A stretch of DNA of 64,000 nt from Vulcanimicrobiota bacterium (GTDB lineage Bacteria; Vulcanimicrobiota; Vulcanimicrobiia; Vulcanimicrobiales; Vulcanimicrobiaceae), in assembly GCA_013036105.1 (NCBI GenBank), contig JAAXCX010000002.1, forward strand, positions 62,001 to 126,000. The letters are read 5' to 3'. The translations under genes and the position numbers were made by a program. Every line of letters starts with the position of its first letter. Within the stretch, counting starts at the first letter, position 1. Positions 24,182-32,408 of this stretch are shown piece after piece. Under the pieces are notes generated by a model, which worked only from the letters and a program-made list of their open reading frames with translations, had not been told where the DNA came from and made no database searches.

Positions 24182-25055
24182 GGAGTTCGGCGCCGTGCGC
24201 GCCGTGCGTGACGTCTCGTTTTCGATTGCAGCCGGGTCCACTTTTGGGCTTCTCGGACCCAACGGCGCGGGCAAAACCACAACGATGCGAATGATCGTCG
24301 GCATCTATATGCCCGACGGCGGCTCAATCCAATGGAAAGATGCGCCGATCGACACACGCATGCGGCGGCGCTTCGGCTACTTGCCCGAGGAGCGCGGACT
24401 CTATGGGCGCATGGACGTGCGCGAGCAGATCGCGTTTTTCGGACGCTTGCATGGACTGGTCGAACCCGACGTCAGCACACGAACGGATCGGTGGATCGAA
24501 AACCTGGAGTTAAACGAATACGCCAAGCGCCCGTGCGCCGAACTCTCCAAGGGCAATCAGCAGAAAGTGCAGATCGCGTGCGCGGCCGTGCACAATCCCG
24601 AGCTGCTCGTTCTCGACGAGCCCTTCACCGGACTCGATCCGGTCAATGCCGACATGCTGCTGGCCACACTGCGCGAGTTGAAACGCAACGGCACGACGCT
24701 CATCCTTTCGAGCCATCAGATGTGGCAGCTCGAGCAGTTGTGCGACAACTTTTGCATCATCACCGGCGGCGAAAACCGCGCCTCGGGAACGCTCGCACAG
24801 TTGCGCGGAGCGTGGACCACGCGCGTCATCCGGATCGAGCCGGCAAGCCCTGCCGTGCGCGGCGTCCTCGATCGCGTGCCGGGAGCTCGCTCGCTGCCGG
24901 GCGAGGAAGGCGAGCTGCTCTACGAAGTTCCCGCGGGAACCGAGCTTCCCGTCATTTTGCGCGATCTTGTCGCGGTCGAAGCCGTTACGCGGTTCGAAGC
25001 CATAGAGCCCTCCTTGCACGACATCTACATTCGCACGATTGAAGGCGCGGCATGA
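24156..25055 (+). CDS. ABC transporter ATP-binding protein (NatA-like)
   Basis: 299 residues from ATG at 24156, inside the 3' end of the permease gene; the longer frame upstream is antisense-like read-through of that gene. Walker A is GPNGAGKTT, the signature is ELSKGNQQKVQ, Walker B is LLVLDEPFTGLDP and the H-loop is LILSSHQM. The C-terminal ~80 residues form the DUF4162-like extension of Na+/drug exporter ATPases. The following gene (4-base overlap) encodes the matching permease, so the two form a NatAB/ABC-2 exporter. Confidence 0.92.
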   Translation: MLDVRHVRKEFGAVRAVRDVSFSIAAGSTFGLLGPNGAGKTTTMRMIVGIYMPDGGSIQWKDAPIDTRMRRRFGYLPEERGLYGRMDVREQIAFFGRLHGLVEPDVSTRTDRWIENLELNEYAKRPCAELSKGNQQKVQIACAAVHNPELLVLDEPFTGLDPVNADMLLATLRELKRNGTTLILSSHQMWQLEQLCDNFCIITGGENRASGTLAQLRGAWTTRVIRIEPASPAVRGVLDRVPGARSLPGEEGELLYEVPAGTELPVILRDLVAVEAVTRFEAIEPSLHDIYIRTIEGAA

Positions 25056-26278
25056 ACGAGTTCATCACCGTCTACTCGGCCGAAACGATGCGCCGTTTGC
25101 GTTCGCGGATCTTCATCGTGGGCGTGCTCTTGGGCGCGGTGGGCATCGGCTTGATCATCAAGCTGCCCACGTATATGGACACGGTGATGAATCAGGCGAA
25201 CCGGGTCGCGCTCGCCGGCGACGCAGCGCTGGTTTCGCAAGCCGAGCCCTTACTGCGCAAGGATTATCACGTGGTCCGCACGATGCCGGGCAAGACGACT
25301 GTTGCGCCTTCCGATCTCACCGATACGAAGAAAATAAGCGCCATCATCGTGTTACGCCGAGCCGGGCATGCGATGAGCGTCGCCGTCTATGCGCGCGATC
25401 CGGGAAACATCACGGTGAGTTCTTTACGCCGCGACCTGCTTCCAATCTCGATGCAAGTTGCCACGGGGTTACCGCGGACAGAACTCGCGAAAGCCATGAA
25501 ACTTCCGGTCACGGTGCATGCGACCAATTCGAAGTTCGGCACGGCGGCACAAGCCAACGATGCGCGCATCATCGCCTACATCATGCTCTTCTCACTCTAC
25601 ATCCTCATCATGATCAACAGCCAGCTCATCATGAGCTCGGTCGCCGAAGAGAAGACCAGCCGCATCGCAGAGATGCTGGTCGCGTCGGTAAACCCGAGCG
25701 CGCTGCTCAGCGGCAAAATCGCGGCGTCGGCCACGCTCGCGATCGTGCAAATGATCATCTGGATCGCAATCGGCTTCATACTGGGCGGACACCCCGGAGC
25801 TCCGCCTGCGCTCGACGCCGCCGACGCTTCACGCGCGACGACGTTTTCGCTCTCAAACGTGTCGGCCGGCGATATCGCCGGTTTTGCGGCCTTCTTTTTG
25901 CTCGGCTACTTGCAAGTATCGACGATGTTCGCGGCCGTCGGCTCTCTGGTAAACCGCACCGAGGATCTCGGCGCGCTCGCCGGCCCGCTCGTCATTCCGA
26001 TCGTGGCCGCATTCCTCATCGCCATGACCGCCCTCGGCGCCCCGAATACGCCGGTCGTCATCATCACGAGTTTCGTCCCGCTCATCGCGCCGTTCGTCAT
26101 GTTCGCGCGCATCGTCGTTAGTGACGTACCCGCATGGCAAATCGCAGTGTCGCTCGCGATCAACATCGTGGCGACATATGCGATCGCCGTACTGGCCGGA
26201 AAGATCTACCGCGTCGGAATGCTGCTCTACGGGCGTCCGCCGAAGCTCTCGCAAATTTGGTCCGTGATACGATCGTAA
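25052..26278 (+). CDS. ABC-2 type exporter permease (NatB-like)
   Basis: 408 residues. One N-terminal helix (IFIVGVLLGAVGIGLIIKLP), a ~130-residue extracytoplasmic domain, and then five C-terminal helices. EEKTSRIAEMLVASVNPSALLSGKI is the cytoplasmic coupling motif of NatB/YhaP-type permeases. It forms the membrane half of the exporter with the ATPase upstream. Substrate unknown; relatives move Na+, antibiotics or peptides. A long foldback structure follows immediately after its stop. Confidence 0.9.
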   Translation: MNEFITVYSAETMRRLRSRIFIVGVLLGAVGIGLIIKLPTYMDTVMNQANRVALAGDAALVSQAEPLLRKDYHVVRTMPGKTTVAPSDLTDTKKISAIIVLRRAGHAMSVAVYARDPGNITVSSLRRDLLPISMQVATGLPRTELAKAMKLPVTVHATNSKFGTAAQANDARIIAYIMLFSLYILIMINSQLIMSSVAEEKTSRIAEMLVASVNPSALLSGKIAASATLAIVQMIIWIAIGFILGGHPGAPPALDAADASRATTFSLSNVSAGDIAGFAAFFLLGYLQVSTMFAAVGSLVNRTEDLGALAGPLVIPIVAAFLIAMTALGAPNTPVVIITSFVPLIAPFVMFARIVVSDVPAWQIAVSLAINIVATYAIAVLAGKIYRVGMLLYGRPPKLSQIWSVIRS

Positions 26279-26280
26279 GG

Positions 26281-26428
26281 CCGCGCTAGCCTTCGGGTCT
26301 CGTTTCAGCGCAGGTCGTCTGACTGCAACCGCGGAGCCACGGATGGCGGGAGCGGTCTGCAGTCAGCAGAGGCCGGATGCCGTAGCGAGCGCGTGGCCAA
26401 GCGAAATGAGACCCGAAGGCTAGCGCGG
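26281..26428. other. Large nested foldback (structured RNA or bidirectional terminator)
   Basis: A 26-base arm at 26281-26306 (CCGCGCTAGCCTTCGGGTCT and six more) is the reverse complement of 26403-26428 except for one position, which is a G-U pair in RNA. Inside, CTGACTGCA (26319-26327) pairs with TGCAGTCAG (26358-26366), continued by ACCGC/GCGGT and GCC/GGC. About 148 bases could fold into one long multi-stem hairpin. It sits between convergent genes, and the right arm enters the last 9 bases of the downstream gene. There is no T-tract. Confidence 0.6.
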
Positions 26429-27775
26429 TGTAACGATAAGTTTCTGAACTAAGCTTTGCTCGGAGACGCCGGACGATACGCTTGCGACGACGTAGTACGT
26501 CGTTTCGGATTTTACGCTCGGCGCTGAAAGCGTGACCGCGTCTTGACCCGCCGGGACGTCGCCTTGCTCGACGGTGTTGCCGGCGGAATCGGTCAGCGAA
26601 ACACGCGAATCGCCGTGATTGCCCTTGAGTGTGACGATAACGTCGTCGCCCGGTGCAACGCTAGAGGCCGATAGAACAAGCGCCAGCGGCGCGTTCGGTG
26701 ATGTAGCTGCGGCACTCGATGCGACGACGGCGCCGGGTTGGACCGTGATACCGAGCGATGAGACCGCATCGGCTGCGCCGTTGCGCGCGTGCAAGACGAC
26801 GCGCATTTTCTGTCCCGCGGCGCCTTGCGGCACTTTCAGCGTCGTCACGCCGTCGGCGAAAATCGGCGCGCTCGCCCAGAGGCGGCCGGTTTCGTCGATC
26901 AGCCACACTTGCCCGGACTTCGCGTTGGTCGTGTAATGCACGACGAGCGGATCTCCGGCGACGATCGAAGGTGACGTCACGGTGAACGACTCGATGCGCG
27001 GTGCAAGCGCAAGGGGTTTGGCCGCGGGCGGCGCTTGCGCGATCAGCACGCGGCGCGATGCTTGCGCCGTGCCGAGCGGACTGGCCAGCGTCGCGGCAAG
27101 CACGAGCTGCGAACCCGCATTGCGCGGTAGGACGAAATGCAGCGTTCCCTGGCGGCCGGTCAGCAGACCGGCGGCGAGCTGTCGGCCGTCTTTGGTTTGC
27201 AGCGTATACTGCATCGACCCGAAGCCGCCGAAGGCGTAAGGAATATCGAGCGGCGCGCCGGCAAACGCGCGCGCGGGCGCTGCAAGTAAGTCTATGCGTG
27301 GAGTCGCAACCGCTGCGCCAAATGCGGCGCCGAGAACCGCAACGATACTCGCGGCGAGCACTTTGAGCCAGCGGTTGCGCGCGTTCGCGCGCGGCGGCGC
27401 GGGCGCTTCGAGCGTGAAGGCGATATCGGCGCTCGAAACTTTGACGATCGCGCGATCGTATGGACCAACTTCAGCGAGCCGAACCGGAAGCAGCGTTTCG
27501 GCGATCGAGAACGGCGCGACGTGCACGTCGAGCGGATACGCCAAAACGGGCAGCCCGCGCGAACGCGCGCAGGTCATGTGAGCGCGCAGCGGCGATGCGC
27601 TTTGGTTCGCGATGCGCAACGCGTAAATTGCCGTGCCCGCGCGGCGGTCGACTCCCGTGAGCGCGAGGCCCCCTTCGACATCGCCTTGCGCCATCGCGAC
27701 GCGCGCCCGGGTTCCGTACGGCAGCGTCTGCGGCCGGCGTTTGGAGAGAGCGGGAAGCAATGCTCGTTCTCCCAT
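26420..27775 (-). CDS. Membrane-anchored protein with Ig-like domains, Tad-locus associated
   Basis: 451 residues from the ATG that overlaps the TadE stop (TGATG at 27775); an extra 33 codons upstream are antisense to TadE's frame and unlikely. N-terminal ~150 residues are cytoplasmic and beta-rich (LPYGTRARVAMAQGDVEGGLALTG...), then one membrane helix (WLKVLAASIVAVLGAAFGAAVATP) and an exported part with two or three repeated beta-sandwich modules (ESFTVTSPSIVAGDPLVVHYTT; LVLSASSVAPGDDVIVTLKG). It is the last gene of the secretin-TadG-TadE-TadE unit and so may belong to the pilus envelope complex. No known Tad subunit matches it. Confidence 0.62.
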   Translation of the reverse strand: MGERALLPALSKRRPQTLPYGTRARVAMAQGDVEGGLALTGVDRRAGTAIYALRIANQSASPLRAHMTCARSRGLPVLAYPLDVHVAPFSIAETLLPVRLAEVGPYDRAIVKVSSADIAFTLEAPAPPRANARNRWLKVLAASIVAVLGAAFGAAVATPRIDLLAAPARAFAGAPLDIPYAFGGFGSMQYTLQTKDGRQLAAGLLTGRQGTLHFVLPRNAGSQLVLAATLASPLGTAQASRRVLIAQAPPAAKPLALAPRIESFTVTSPSIVAGDPLVVHYTTNAKSGQVWLIDETGRLWASAPIFADGVTTLKVPQGAAGQKMRVVLHARNGAADAVSSLGITVQPGAVVASSAAATSPNAPLALVLSASSVAPGDDVIVTLKGNHGDSRVSLTDSAGNTVEQGDVPAGQDAVTLSAPSVKSETTYYVVASVSSGVSEQSLVQKLIVTPR

Positions 27776-28206
27776 CAGCGCGAGATGTACATCGCCGACG
27801 TGCTGGTAATGCTCATCGCCTTGAACGGCCCAAATGACTGAAAGGGGTAAGACGCGGTGACGGTCACCAGACATCCTGGAGATTTATAGGGAGCGGTATT
27901 GCATTCGTCCGCGGGAACGGCGCTCCAGGTCGCCGTAACGGTGAGCCACGCCGGATTGATGTTGGGCGAGACTCCGCGCACGTACGTTTGAATGTCGTCG
28001 CTCGACGCCGGACAGGTCGCAAACGTGCACATGGAACCGTGCACGATCGCATAGCGCGCGCCCAAGCGAGCCCCGCTGGTCACCAGATTATATACGTACA
28101 ACGCCTGACCGAATTCCATGATCGCCAGCAGCACGAAGAGCAGCACGGTAGCCGCGATGCTGAATTCGACCATCGCGCTCCCGCGTTGCGCGTGAAGATT
28201 CGGCAC
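27775..28206 (-). CDS. tadE: TadE-like pseudopilin
   Basis: 143 residues, GTG start one base after the preceding stop. QRGSAMVEFSIAATVLLFVLLAIMEFGQALYVYN is the TadE signature: a short leader ending in G, then E at +5 and a hydrophobic helix. The C-terminal domain has four Cys and ends with FGPFKAMSITSTSAMYISR, typical for TadE (CpaJ). It is probably processed by the prepilin peptidases encoded in the same locus and acts as a minor pilin at pilus initiation. Confidence 0.88.
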   Translation of the reverse strand: MPNLHAQRGSAMVEFSIAATVLLFVLLAIMEFGQALYVYNLVTSGARLGARYAIVHGSMCTFATCPASSDDIQTYVRGVSPNINPAWLTVTATWSAVPADECNTAPYKSPGCLVTVTASYPFQSFGPFKAMSITSTSAMYISR

Positions 28207-28207
28207 G

Positions 28208-28651
28208 TTATTGATCCACCGTCATAACGGCGGTACGGGAGATTGAAAAAGTGCGGGGCAGCCCGGGATATGCCAACAGCGAGTTGAGCGATCCGGTGAC
28301 GATCACCTGAACCCATAAAATGCGGTGCAACGGCAGCGGACAGTCCGTCGAGAGACATGTGGAGGCGCTGCCGTCGGAGCATTTGCAAAAATGTGACGGA
28401 CTGGCCGAAAAGCCCGTTGCGCTCCCCCAATCGACCTTCGCGGCATTTGTCATTCCCGTATCGTCGCTGGCCGCCGATAAGCTTTGCGCGCCATATTGGA
28501 CGCCGGCGTGCGCCGCGTTCGCCGCGATATTTGCGTAGTTGGCGTACCGTCCGATCTCGATCGCGCCGATCGCCAGCAGCAGCAAGAGGGGAAGGATGAT
28601 CGCGATTTCCACGAGCGCGACGCCGCGCTGGCCATGCGAAGCTTTCGTCAT
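28208..28651 (-). CDS. Second TadE/TadG-like pseudopilin
   Basis: 147 residues from the ATG at 28651, which overlaps the TadG stop (ATGA); the longer frame upstream is spurious. QRGVALVEIAIILPLLLLLAIGAIEIGRYANYANIAANAAHAGVQYGAQ is the TadE-like N-terminal helix and following segment. The C-terminal part has four Cys (FCKCSDGSASTCLSTDC) and ends in RTFSISRTAVMTVDQ. Together with the next gene this gives two minor pilins in tandem, as in TadE/TadF pairs, so it may be the TadF equivalent. Confidence 0.82.
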   Translation of the reverse strand: MTKASHGQRGVALVEIAIILPLLLLLAIGAIEIGRYANYANIAANAAHAGVQYGAQSLSAASDDTGMTNAAKVDWGSATGFSASPSHFCKCSDGSASTCLSTDCPLPLHRILWVQVIVTGSLNSLLAYPGLPRTFSISRTAVMTVDQ

Positions 28652-29844
28652 TCGGCGAGCACCACGTTGGCGACGCCGCCGGTCATGCCTCTGCCGTTGG
28701 GACCCTGAAGATTCGCACCGTTTAACGTGATTGAGGAGCCGATGATAAGCGTCCAAGCGTCGCCCGAACTATTTCCCGTAATGGTTGCGCCGGGAAAGTA
28801 TAACGCCCCAATGAGACTGCCGCTGTGACCTGAGTTCAGCGTCGGCCCGGTCGTATTCGCCTTGGGCTGAAAAAAGAGCACGCCGTTATACGTACCGCTC
28901 GTGGGCGCGCTTAACGTGGTCGTGCCGTTACCGTTGAGCGTTACCCCGCCCGAAGTCATGTCGATGGTGACCCCCGTGCCGGTGATCGTACCGGCGCCGT
29001 TCATCGTGAGGTTTCCGGTCAGCACGTACAGTCCCGGATTTAAGACCACGTTCGTTCCGCCGCTTGCCGTTATTCCGCCGCAGTAGACCCCGGGGTTCAA
29101 TGTCGTGTCAGTGTGCAGGCTAAGCCCCGTGAAGAGGCAGGGCGACGTGGACGGAGGGTTGTCGGTGAGGTACGCGCATCCGGGAATTTGCGCGCATGGA
29201 TCGGTAGCGGGGATCGACGGCGCCGGGCTGGCGTCCGGGAACGTGGTGGAGTTGACCGAGATGCTCCCGGCATACCCAATTGTCGAAGCGGTGACCGTCC
29301 CGCTATTGTACGTCGAGCTTCCGTTGGCAATAATGCCGCACGTCGGCGCGTAGACATTCGCGGAGTTTGCGGTAAAGTTCCCGGCGGGGTTCAACTGATA
29401 CACACACGGCGCGGTGCCGTTGCTCGTGAGTATCGCAGTCGCCTTGGTTTGGACAGTCGTAGCACTCTGACCGATGATGCCGCCAAAGACATTCGGACGC
29501 GTGCTGGTGATCACGACTTGGACCGCGCTGCTGTTGCCCGAGTAATTTCCTGAAACGGGGGGCCAGTTGACGGTGACCGTGTCGTTGGTGTCGCTCGTGA
29601 AACCGTTCGACGTCGCATCGGCGGCGGCCGCAGCCGAAATCGTCGCCGCCGCGCTCGAATACTCCGCCGCTGAAGCACCGGCAATCGCGGCTGCGTCGGT
29701 GGCCGTCTGCTGCATACGCTGACGGTATTGCGAGGCGCCGACGTCCACGGCGAGCGCGGCAAAGCCGAAAATCGCCACGAAGCAGACGGCAATCAGCGGA
29801 AGCGCCTGCCCGCGTTCGTAGACGCGGAACGGACCGAGCTTCAT
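28648..29844 (-). CDS. tadG: TadG-like protein with repetitive beta-helix-like exoprotein part
   Basis: 398 residues. ERGQALPLIAVCFVAIFGFAALAVDVGASQYRQRMQQTATDAAAIAGA is the TadG membrane anchor. The remainder is Gly/Thr/Asn rich with regular strand repeats (GITASGGTNVVLNPGLYVLTGNLTMNGAGTITGTGVTIDMTSGG) that suggest a parallel beta-helix, like filamentous surface proteins or ice-binding-type domains. Canonical TadG has a von Willebrand A domain instead; none is seen here. Four Cys lie in the middle (C-QIPGC, SPCLF, YCGG). It is probably exported and surface-exposed at the pilus base or tip. Confidence 0.8.
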   Translation of the reverse strand: MKLGPFRVYERGQALPLIAVCFVAIFGFAALAVDVGASQYRQRMQQTATDAAAIAGASAAEYSSAAATISAAAAADATSNGFTSDTNDTVTVNWPPVSGNYSGNSSAVQVVITSTRPNVFGGIIGQSATTVQTKATAILTSNGTAPCVYQLNPAGNFTANSANVYAPTCGIIANGSSTYNSGTVTASTIGYAGSISVNSTTFPDASPAPSIPATDPCAQIPGCAYLTDNPPSTSPCLFTGLSLHTDTTLNPGVYCGGITASGGTNVVLNPGLYVLTGNLTMNGAGTITGTGVTIDMTSGGVTLNGNGTTTLSAPTSGTYNGVLFFQPKANTTGPTLNSGHSGSLIGALYFPGATITGNSSGDAWTLIIGSSITLNGANLQGPNGRGMTGGVANVVLAE

Positions 29845-29845
29845 G

Positions 29846-31276
29846 CTAGCGCGTAATGACTTCCGGCGTCATCACGAAGACGACGTCGCTGCGATTGTTT
29901 TGGTAGTTCGTGGAGCGAAAGAGCTTGCCCAGAATCGGCAGATCGCCGAGCAGCGGAATCTTTAGAATCGTACGCGTCTCGACGTGGCGCACCAAGCCGC
30001 CCATGATGATTGATTCGCCGGGTTGTGTGATCACGTTGGTCGAGAGCTTGCTCTCTTTGAGAGCCGGAATGATGAAGCCGTTTTGATTGACGCCGTCGGC
30101 AAAATCGAGATCCGAAATGTCGGGCGTGATCTGCGCTTGGACCGAGCCGTTGCCCAAAAGGATCGGCGTCACGTTGAGCTGCACGCCGAAATTCTCGTAC
30201 TGAATGCTCACCACGCCCAACCCCGTGGAGATCGGAATCGGAATCTGCCCGCCGACGAGAAACGTCGCCGGCATACCCGGCATGGTGACCAGATCCGGCG
30301 AGGAGAGCAGCCGCACGTGGCCCTCTTGTATCATCAAGTTCAGCGTCGGAGCGAGGGTGATCGTGCGCAGGAATGCACCGACCTTGCCGCCGGCGCCGGG
30401 AGCACCGGCCGCCGGAGGAAATTCGACCACCGGAAAACTCGGCGTCGAACTCGTTTTATAATCATAGGGATCGGCGGAGGAAAACACCGCCGATTGCAAC
30501 TGCACGCCCAAATTGCTGGCGCCGGTGTTATCAACTTCCAACACGTAAACCTTGATGTCGATTTGACTGTTCGTGTCGGTGCTGATGCGGTCGATTAACT
30601 TGCCGTCGCTGGCAAGATAAGGACCGGCGAGCCCGCGGGCCCGCTCGAGAATCGCGGCAACCGTTACCGCATCATGCGCGTGACCGCTGACGATGACGTT
30701 GCCCTTGCCATCGGGATCGACGCGGATCTCGCCCGCGCCGGGAATCATCGAGAGGCCGCGCTGCAGGTCGCCCAGCGGATGTGCGACCGTTACGGCGTTC
30801 ACGATCGAATATTTTTCGCTCTGCGCGTATTTGTCGAACCGGCTGAGGATATCGCTCAGCATTTGGAAATGCGCTCCGTCGGCGACCGTACCGCGAACCA
30901 CGACCGAGCGGTTGAAGCTGACCACTTGCACGTGGGGTTCATCGATCGAGGTCCGCAGCATCTGCGCGATCTGGTCCACCTCTTGCTCGGTGACCGTCAC
31001 CTCATAGGTCGCCCGGCCGCCCCCTTCCCAGATGAAGACGGTCGTGTGCCCCGGGGCCTTGCCGTTGATAACCAGTTGGGAACTGCCGATGGGAACGACC
31101 CCGGCGATGCGTCCGTCGCCCACGGCAACCCTGGAGAGTCCCGGCGTCTGGAGCAGGACGGAGTGTCCCGACTGCACCGAGAGCAGCTGGACGGCCTCGG
31201 TTTGGGAAGCGGCAGGCCCGGCTGCGAGCATCGTGAGCCCGAGCGCGGCGGCTACCCCAATGAGCATCGATCGCAT
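29846..31276 (-). CDS. cpaC: Tad pilus secretin (CpaC/RcpA)
   Basis: 476 residues with a signal peptide ending near AAGPAASQT. The N-terminal ~80 residues are the pilus/BON-like domain of RcpA (VLLQTPGLSRVAVGDGRIAGVV and INGKAPGHTTVFIWE). The C-terminal secretin domain contains VGAFLRTITLAPTLNLMIQEG, LVGGQIPIP and the end motif VITQPGESIIMGGLVRHVETRTILKIPLLGDLPILGKLFRS. It forms the outer-membrane pore for the Flp pilus, which implies a diderm envelope. GGAGG lies 10 bases before the ATG; it is transcribed away from the pilin genes. Confidence 0.95.
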   Translation of the reverse strand: MRSMLIGVAAALGLTMLAAGPAASQTEAVQLLSVQSGHSVLLQTPGLSRVAVGDGRIAGVVPIGSSQLVINGKAPGHTTVFIWEGGGRATYEVTVTEQEVDQIAQMLRTSIDEPHVQVVSFNRSVVVRGTVADGAHFQMLSDILSRFDKYAQSEKYSIVNAVTVAHPLGDLQRGLSMIPGAGEIRVDPDGKGNVIVSGHAHDAVTVAAILERARGLAGPYLASDGKLIDRISTDTNSQIDIKVYVLEVDNTGASNLGVQLQSAVFSSADPYDYKTSSTPSFPVVEFPPAAGAPGAGGKVGAFLRTITLAPTLNLMIQEGHVRLLSSPDLVTMPGMPATFLVGGQIPIPISTGLGVVSIQYENFGVQLNVTPILLGNGSVQAQITPDISDLDFADGVNQNGFIIPALKESKLSTNVITQPGESIIMGGLVRHVETRTILKIPLLGDLPILGKLFRSTNYQNNRSDVVFVMTPEVITR

Positions 31277-31472
31277 GTACGGCTGTCCTCCGATAGAGAG
31301 ACGACCCGGGGTTGAGCCGGGTTCGTGACGCCCTCGATTATCCCACGGCGAGATACGTTAACACGTCAACGATCAATAGACAGGCAGTTAAGAGTCCGTA
31401 CAAACCGTCACTTTTCTCTTGAACGCCGGGCCAAGCGATGGGATGATGACGCCACCGAAAAGGAGACGGAAC

Positions 31473-31952
31473 TTGCGGACGACCTTGGTTCTAGCCACGG
31501 CGCTCATGCTTTCCAGCCTCCCGGCTATCGCAGCCGGGGCTGGGGCCAATTCCGCCGTGCTTTCCGCAAAGGGTACGCACGTCGCTCAAGCCGACACCGT
31601 CGCGCACGGATTCATCTCTCTTGAGGCCAGCCAGCTTCAAGGCGCGGAGGCGATCGTCGTTGAGGGAAGCGCGCCACCCAACTCCCCCATCACGATGACG
31701 CTCCTGGCAGTCGTATCGACGGACGTTCCGACGATCGTCGTTAGCCGCCAAGACGTCATCACCGACGTCAACGGGCGTTTCCGGGCAATCATCCCGGTCG
31801 CGCCGGCGTACGAGCGTGGGACGATCCTCAAAGTCGTTGCCACTTCGTTGCCCGGCGTCAGTCCGGCGTCGGCGCAACTCGTCATGAACGCTCCCAACGC
31901 GGGAGTAAGCGTCCCTCTCGAGCAGACGCAGACGCCGCCCCCAGCTCGATGA
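31473..31952 (+). CDS. Secreted protein at the head of the flp operon
   Basis: 159 residues from the TTG at 31473, chosen because AAAAGGAG lies 7 bases upstream and it gives a clean signal peptide (LRTTLVLATALMLSSLPAIAAGAG, cleavage near AAGA). Upstream in-frame starts would put 18 charged residues in front. The mature protein is beta-rich (GFISLEASQLQGAEAIVVEGSAPPNSPITMTLLAVVS, VTDVNGRFRAIIPVAP) like a single Ig-type or carboxypeptidase-regulatory domain, with a Pro-rich end. Its place just before two pilin genes suggests an envelope accessory protein for the pilus; unproven. Confidence 0.7.
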   Translation: MRTTLVLATALMLSSLPAIAAGAGANSAVLSAKGTHVAQADTVAHGFISLEASQLQGAEAIVVEGSAPPNSPITMTLLAVVSTDVPTIVVSRQDVITDVNGRFRAIIPVAPAYERGTILKVVATSLPGVSPASAQLVMNAPNAGVSVPLEQTQTPPPAR

Positions 31953-31983
31953 CACATCTGCACTCACACGAATCGGAGGTCCT

Positions 31984-32145
31984 ATGATCAAGCACATGCT
32001 CGCGATGCTTCGCGACGACGAAGGCGCCACGATGGTCGAATACGGCATCATGGTCGCACTTATCGCCGCCGTTTGTATCGTGCTCGTGACCACGCTGGGC
32101 AAGAACGTTTCCAACGCGTTCGGCTCAGTCAACAACAACCTATAA
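31984..32145 (+). CDS. flp: Flp pilin 1
   Basis: 53 residues; GGAGGT three bases before the ATG is a strong ribosome-binding site. The prepilin leader ends at G14, with the processing site G|ATMVEYG and E at +5, followed by a hydrophobic helix (IMVALIAAVCIVLVTTLG) and a short polar tail (NVSNAFGSVNNNL). This is the major Tad/Flp pilin type, cleaved by the CpaA/TadV-type peptidase and polymerised by the TadA ATPase. A nearly identical second copy follows after 77 bases, with six substitutions in 53 positions (residues 2, 4, 5, 36, 40 and 52). Confidence 0.95.
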   Translation: MIKHMLAMLRDDEGATMVEYGIMVALIAAVCIVLVTTLGKNVSNAFGSVNNNL

Positions 32146-32163
32146 TTCGAAACGAAAAAACAC

Positions 32164-32200
32164 TAGCCGGGGCTGTCCTCTCTCCCTTCAGCCCCGGCTA
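32164..32200 (+). terminator. 12-bp stem hairpin between the two flp genes
   Basis: TAGCCGGGGCTG (32164-32175) is perfectly complementary to CAGCCCCGGCTA (32189-32200), with a 13-base pyrimidine-rich loop. CTTCTC follows rather than a long T-run. It would work as a partial terminator or as a stabilising or processing hairpin that raises the first pilin's mRNA level relative to the downstream genes. Confidence 0.65.
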
Positions 32201-32222
32201 CTTCTCAAACGACAGGAGACAC

Positions 32223-32384
32223 ATGTTCAAGAATCTGCTCGCGATGCTTCGCGATGACGAAGGCGCCACGATGGTCGAGTACGGCATCATGGTTGCGTTG
32301 ATCGCCGCGGTCTGCATCGTCCTGGTCATGACCTTGGGTCAGAACGTTTCCAACGCTTTCGGCTCGGTCAACAACACTCTCTAG
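32223..32384 (+). CDS. flp: Flp pilin 2
   Basis: 53 residues, a tandem duplicate of the pilin at 31984: leader MFKNLLAMLRDDEG, cleavage G|ATMVEYG, helix, and tail NVSNAFGSVNNTL. CAGGAG lies five bases upstream. It precedes the cpaA-type peptidase gene by 24 bases and so heads the assembly part of the operon. The two copies could make mixed pili or be used under different conditions. Synonymous differences between the copies show that the duplication is not very recent. Confidence 0.95.
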   Translation: MFKNLLAMLRDDEGATMVEYGIMVALIAAVCIVLVMTLGQNVSNAFGSVNNTL

Positions 32385-32408
32385 CTCGTCGCTAGGCAGG
32401 CACCGCAC

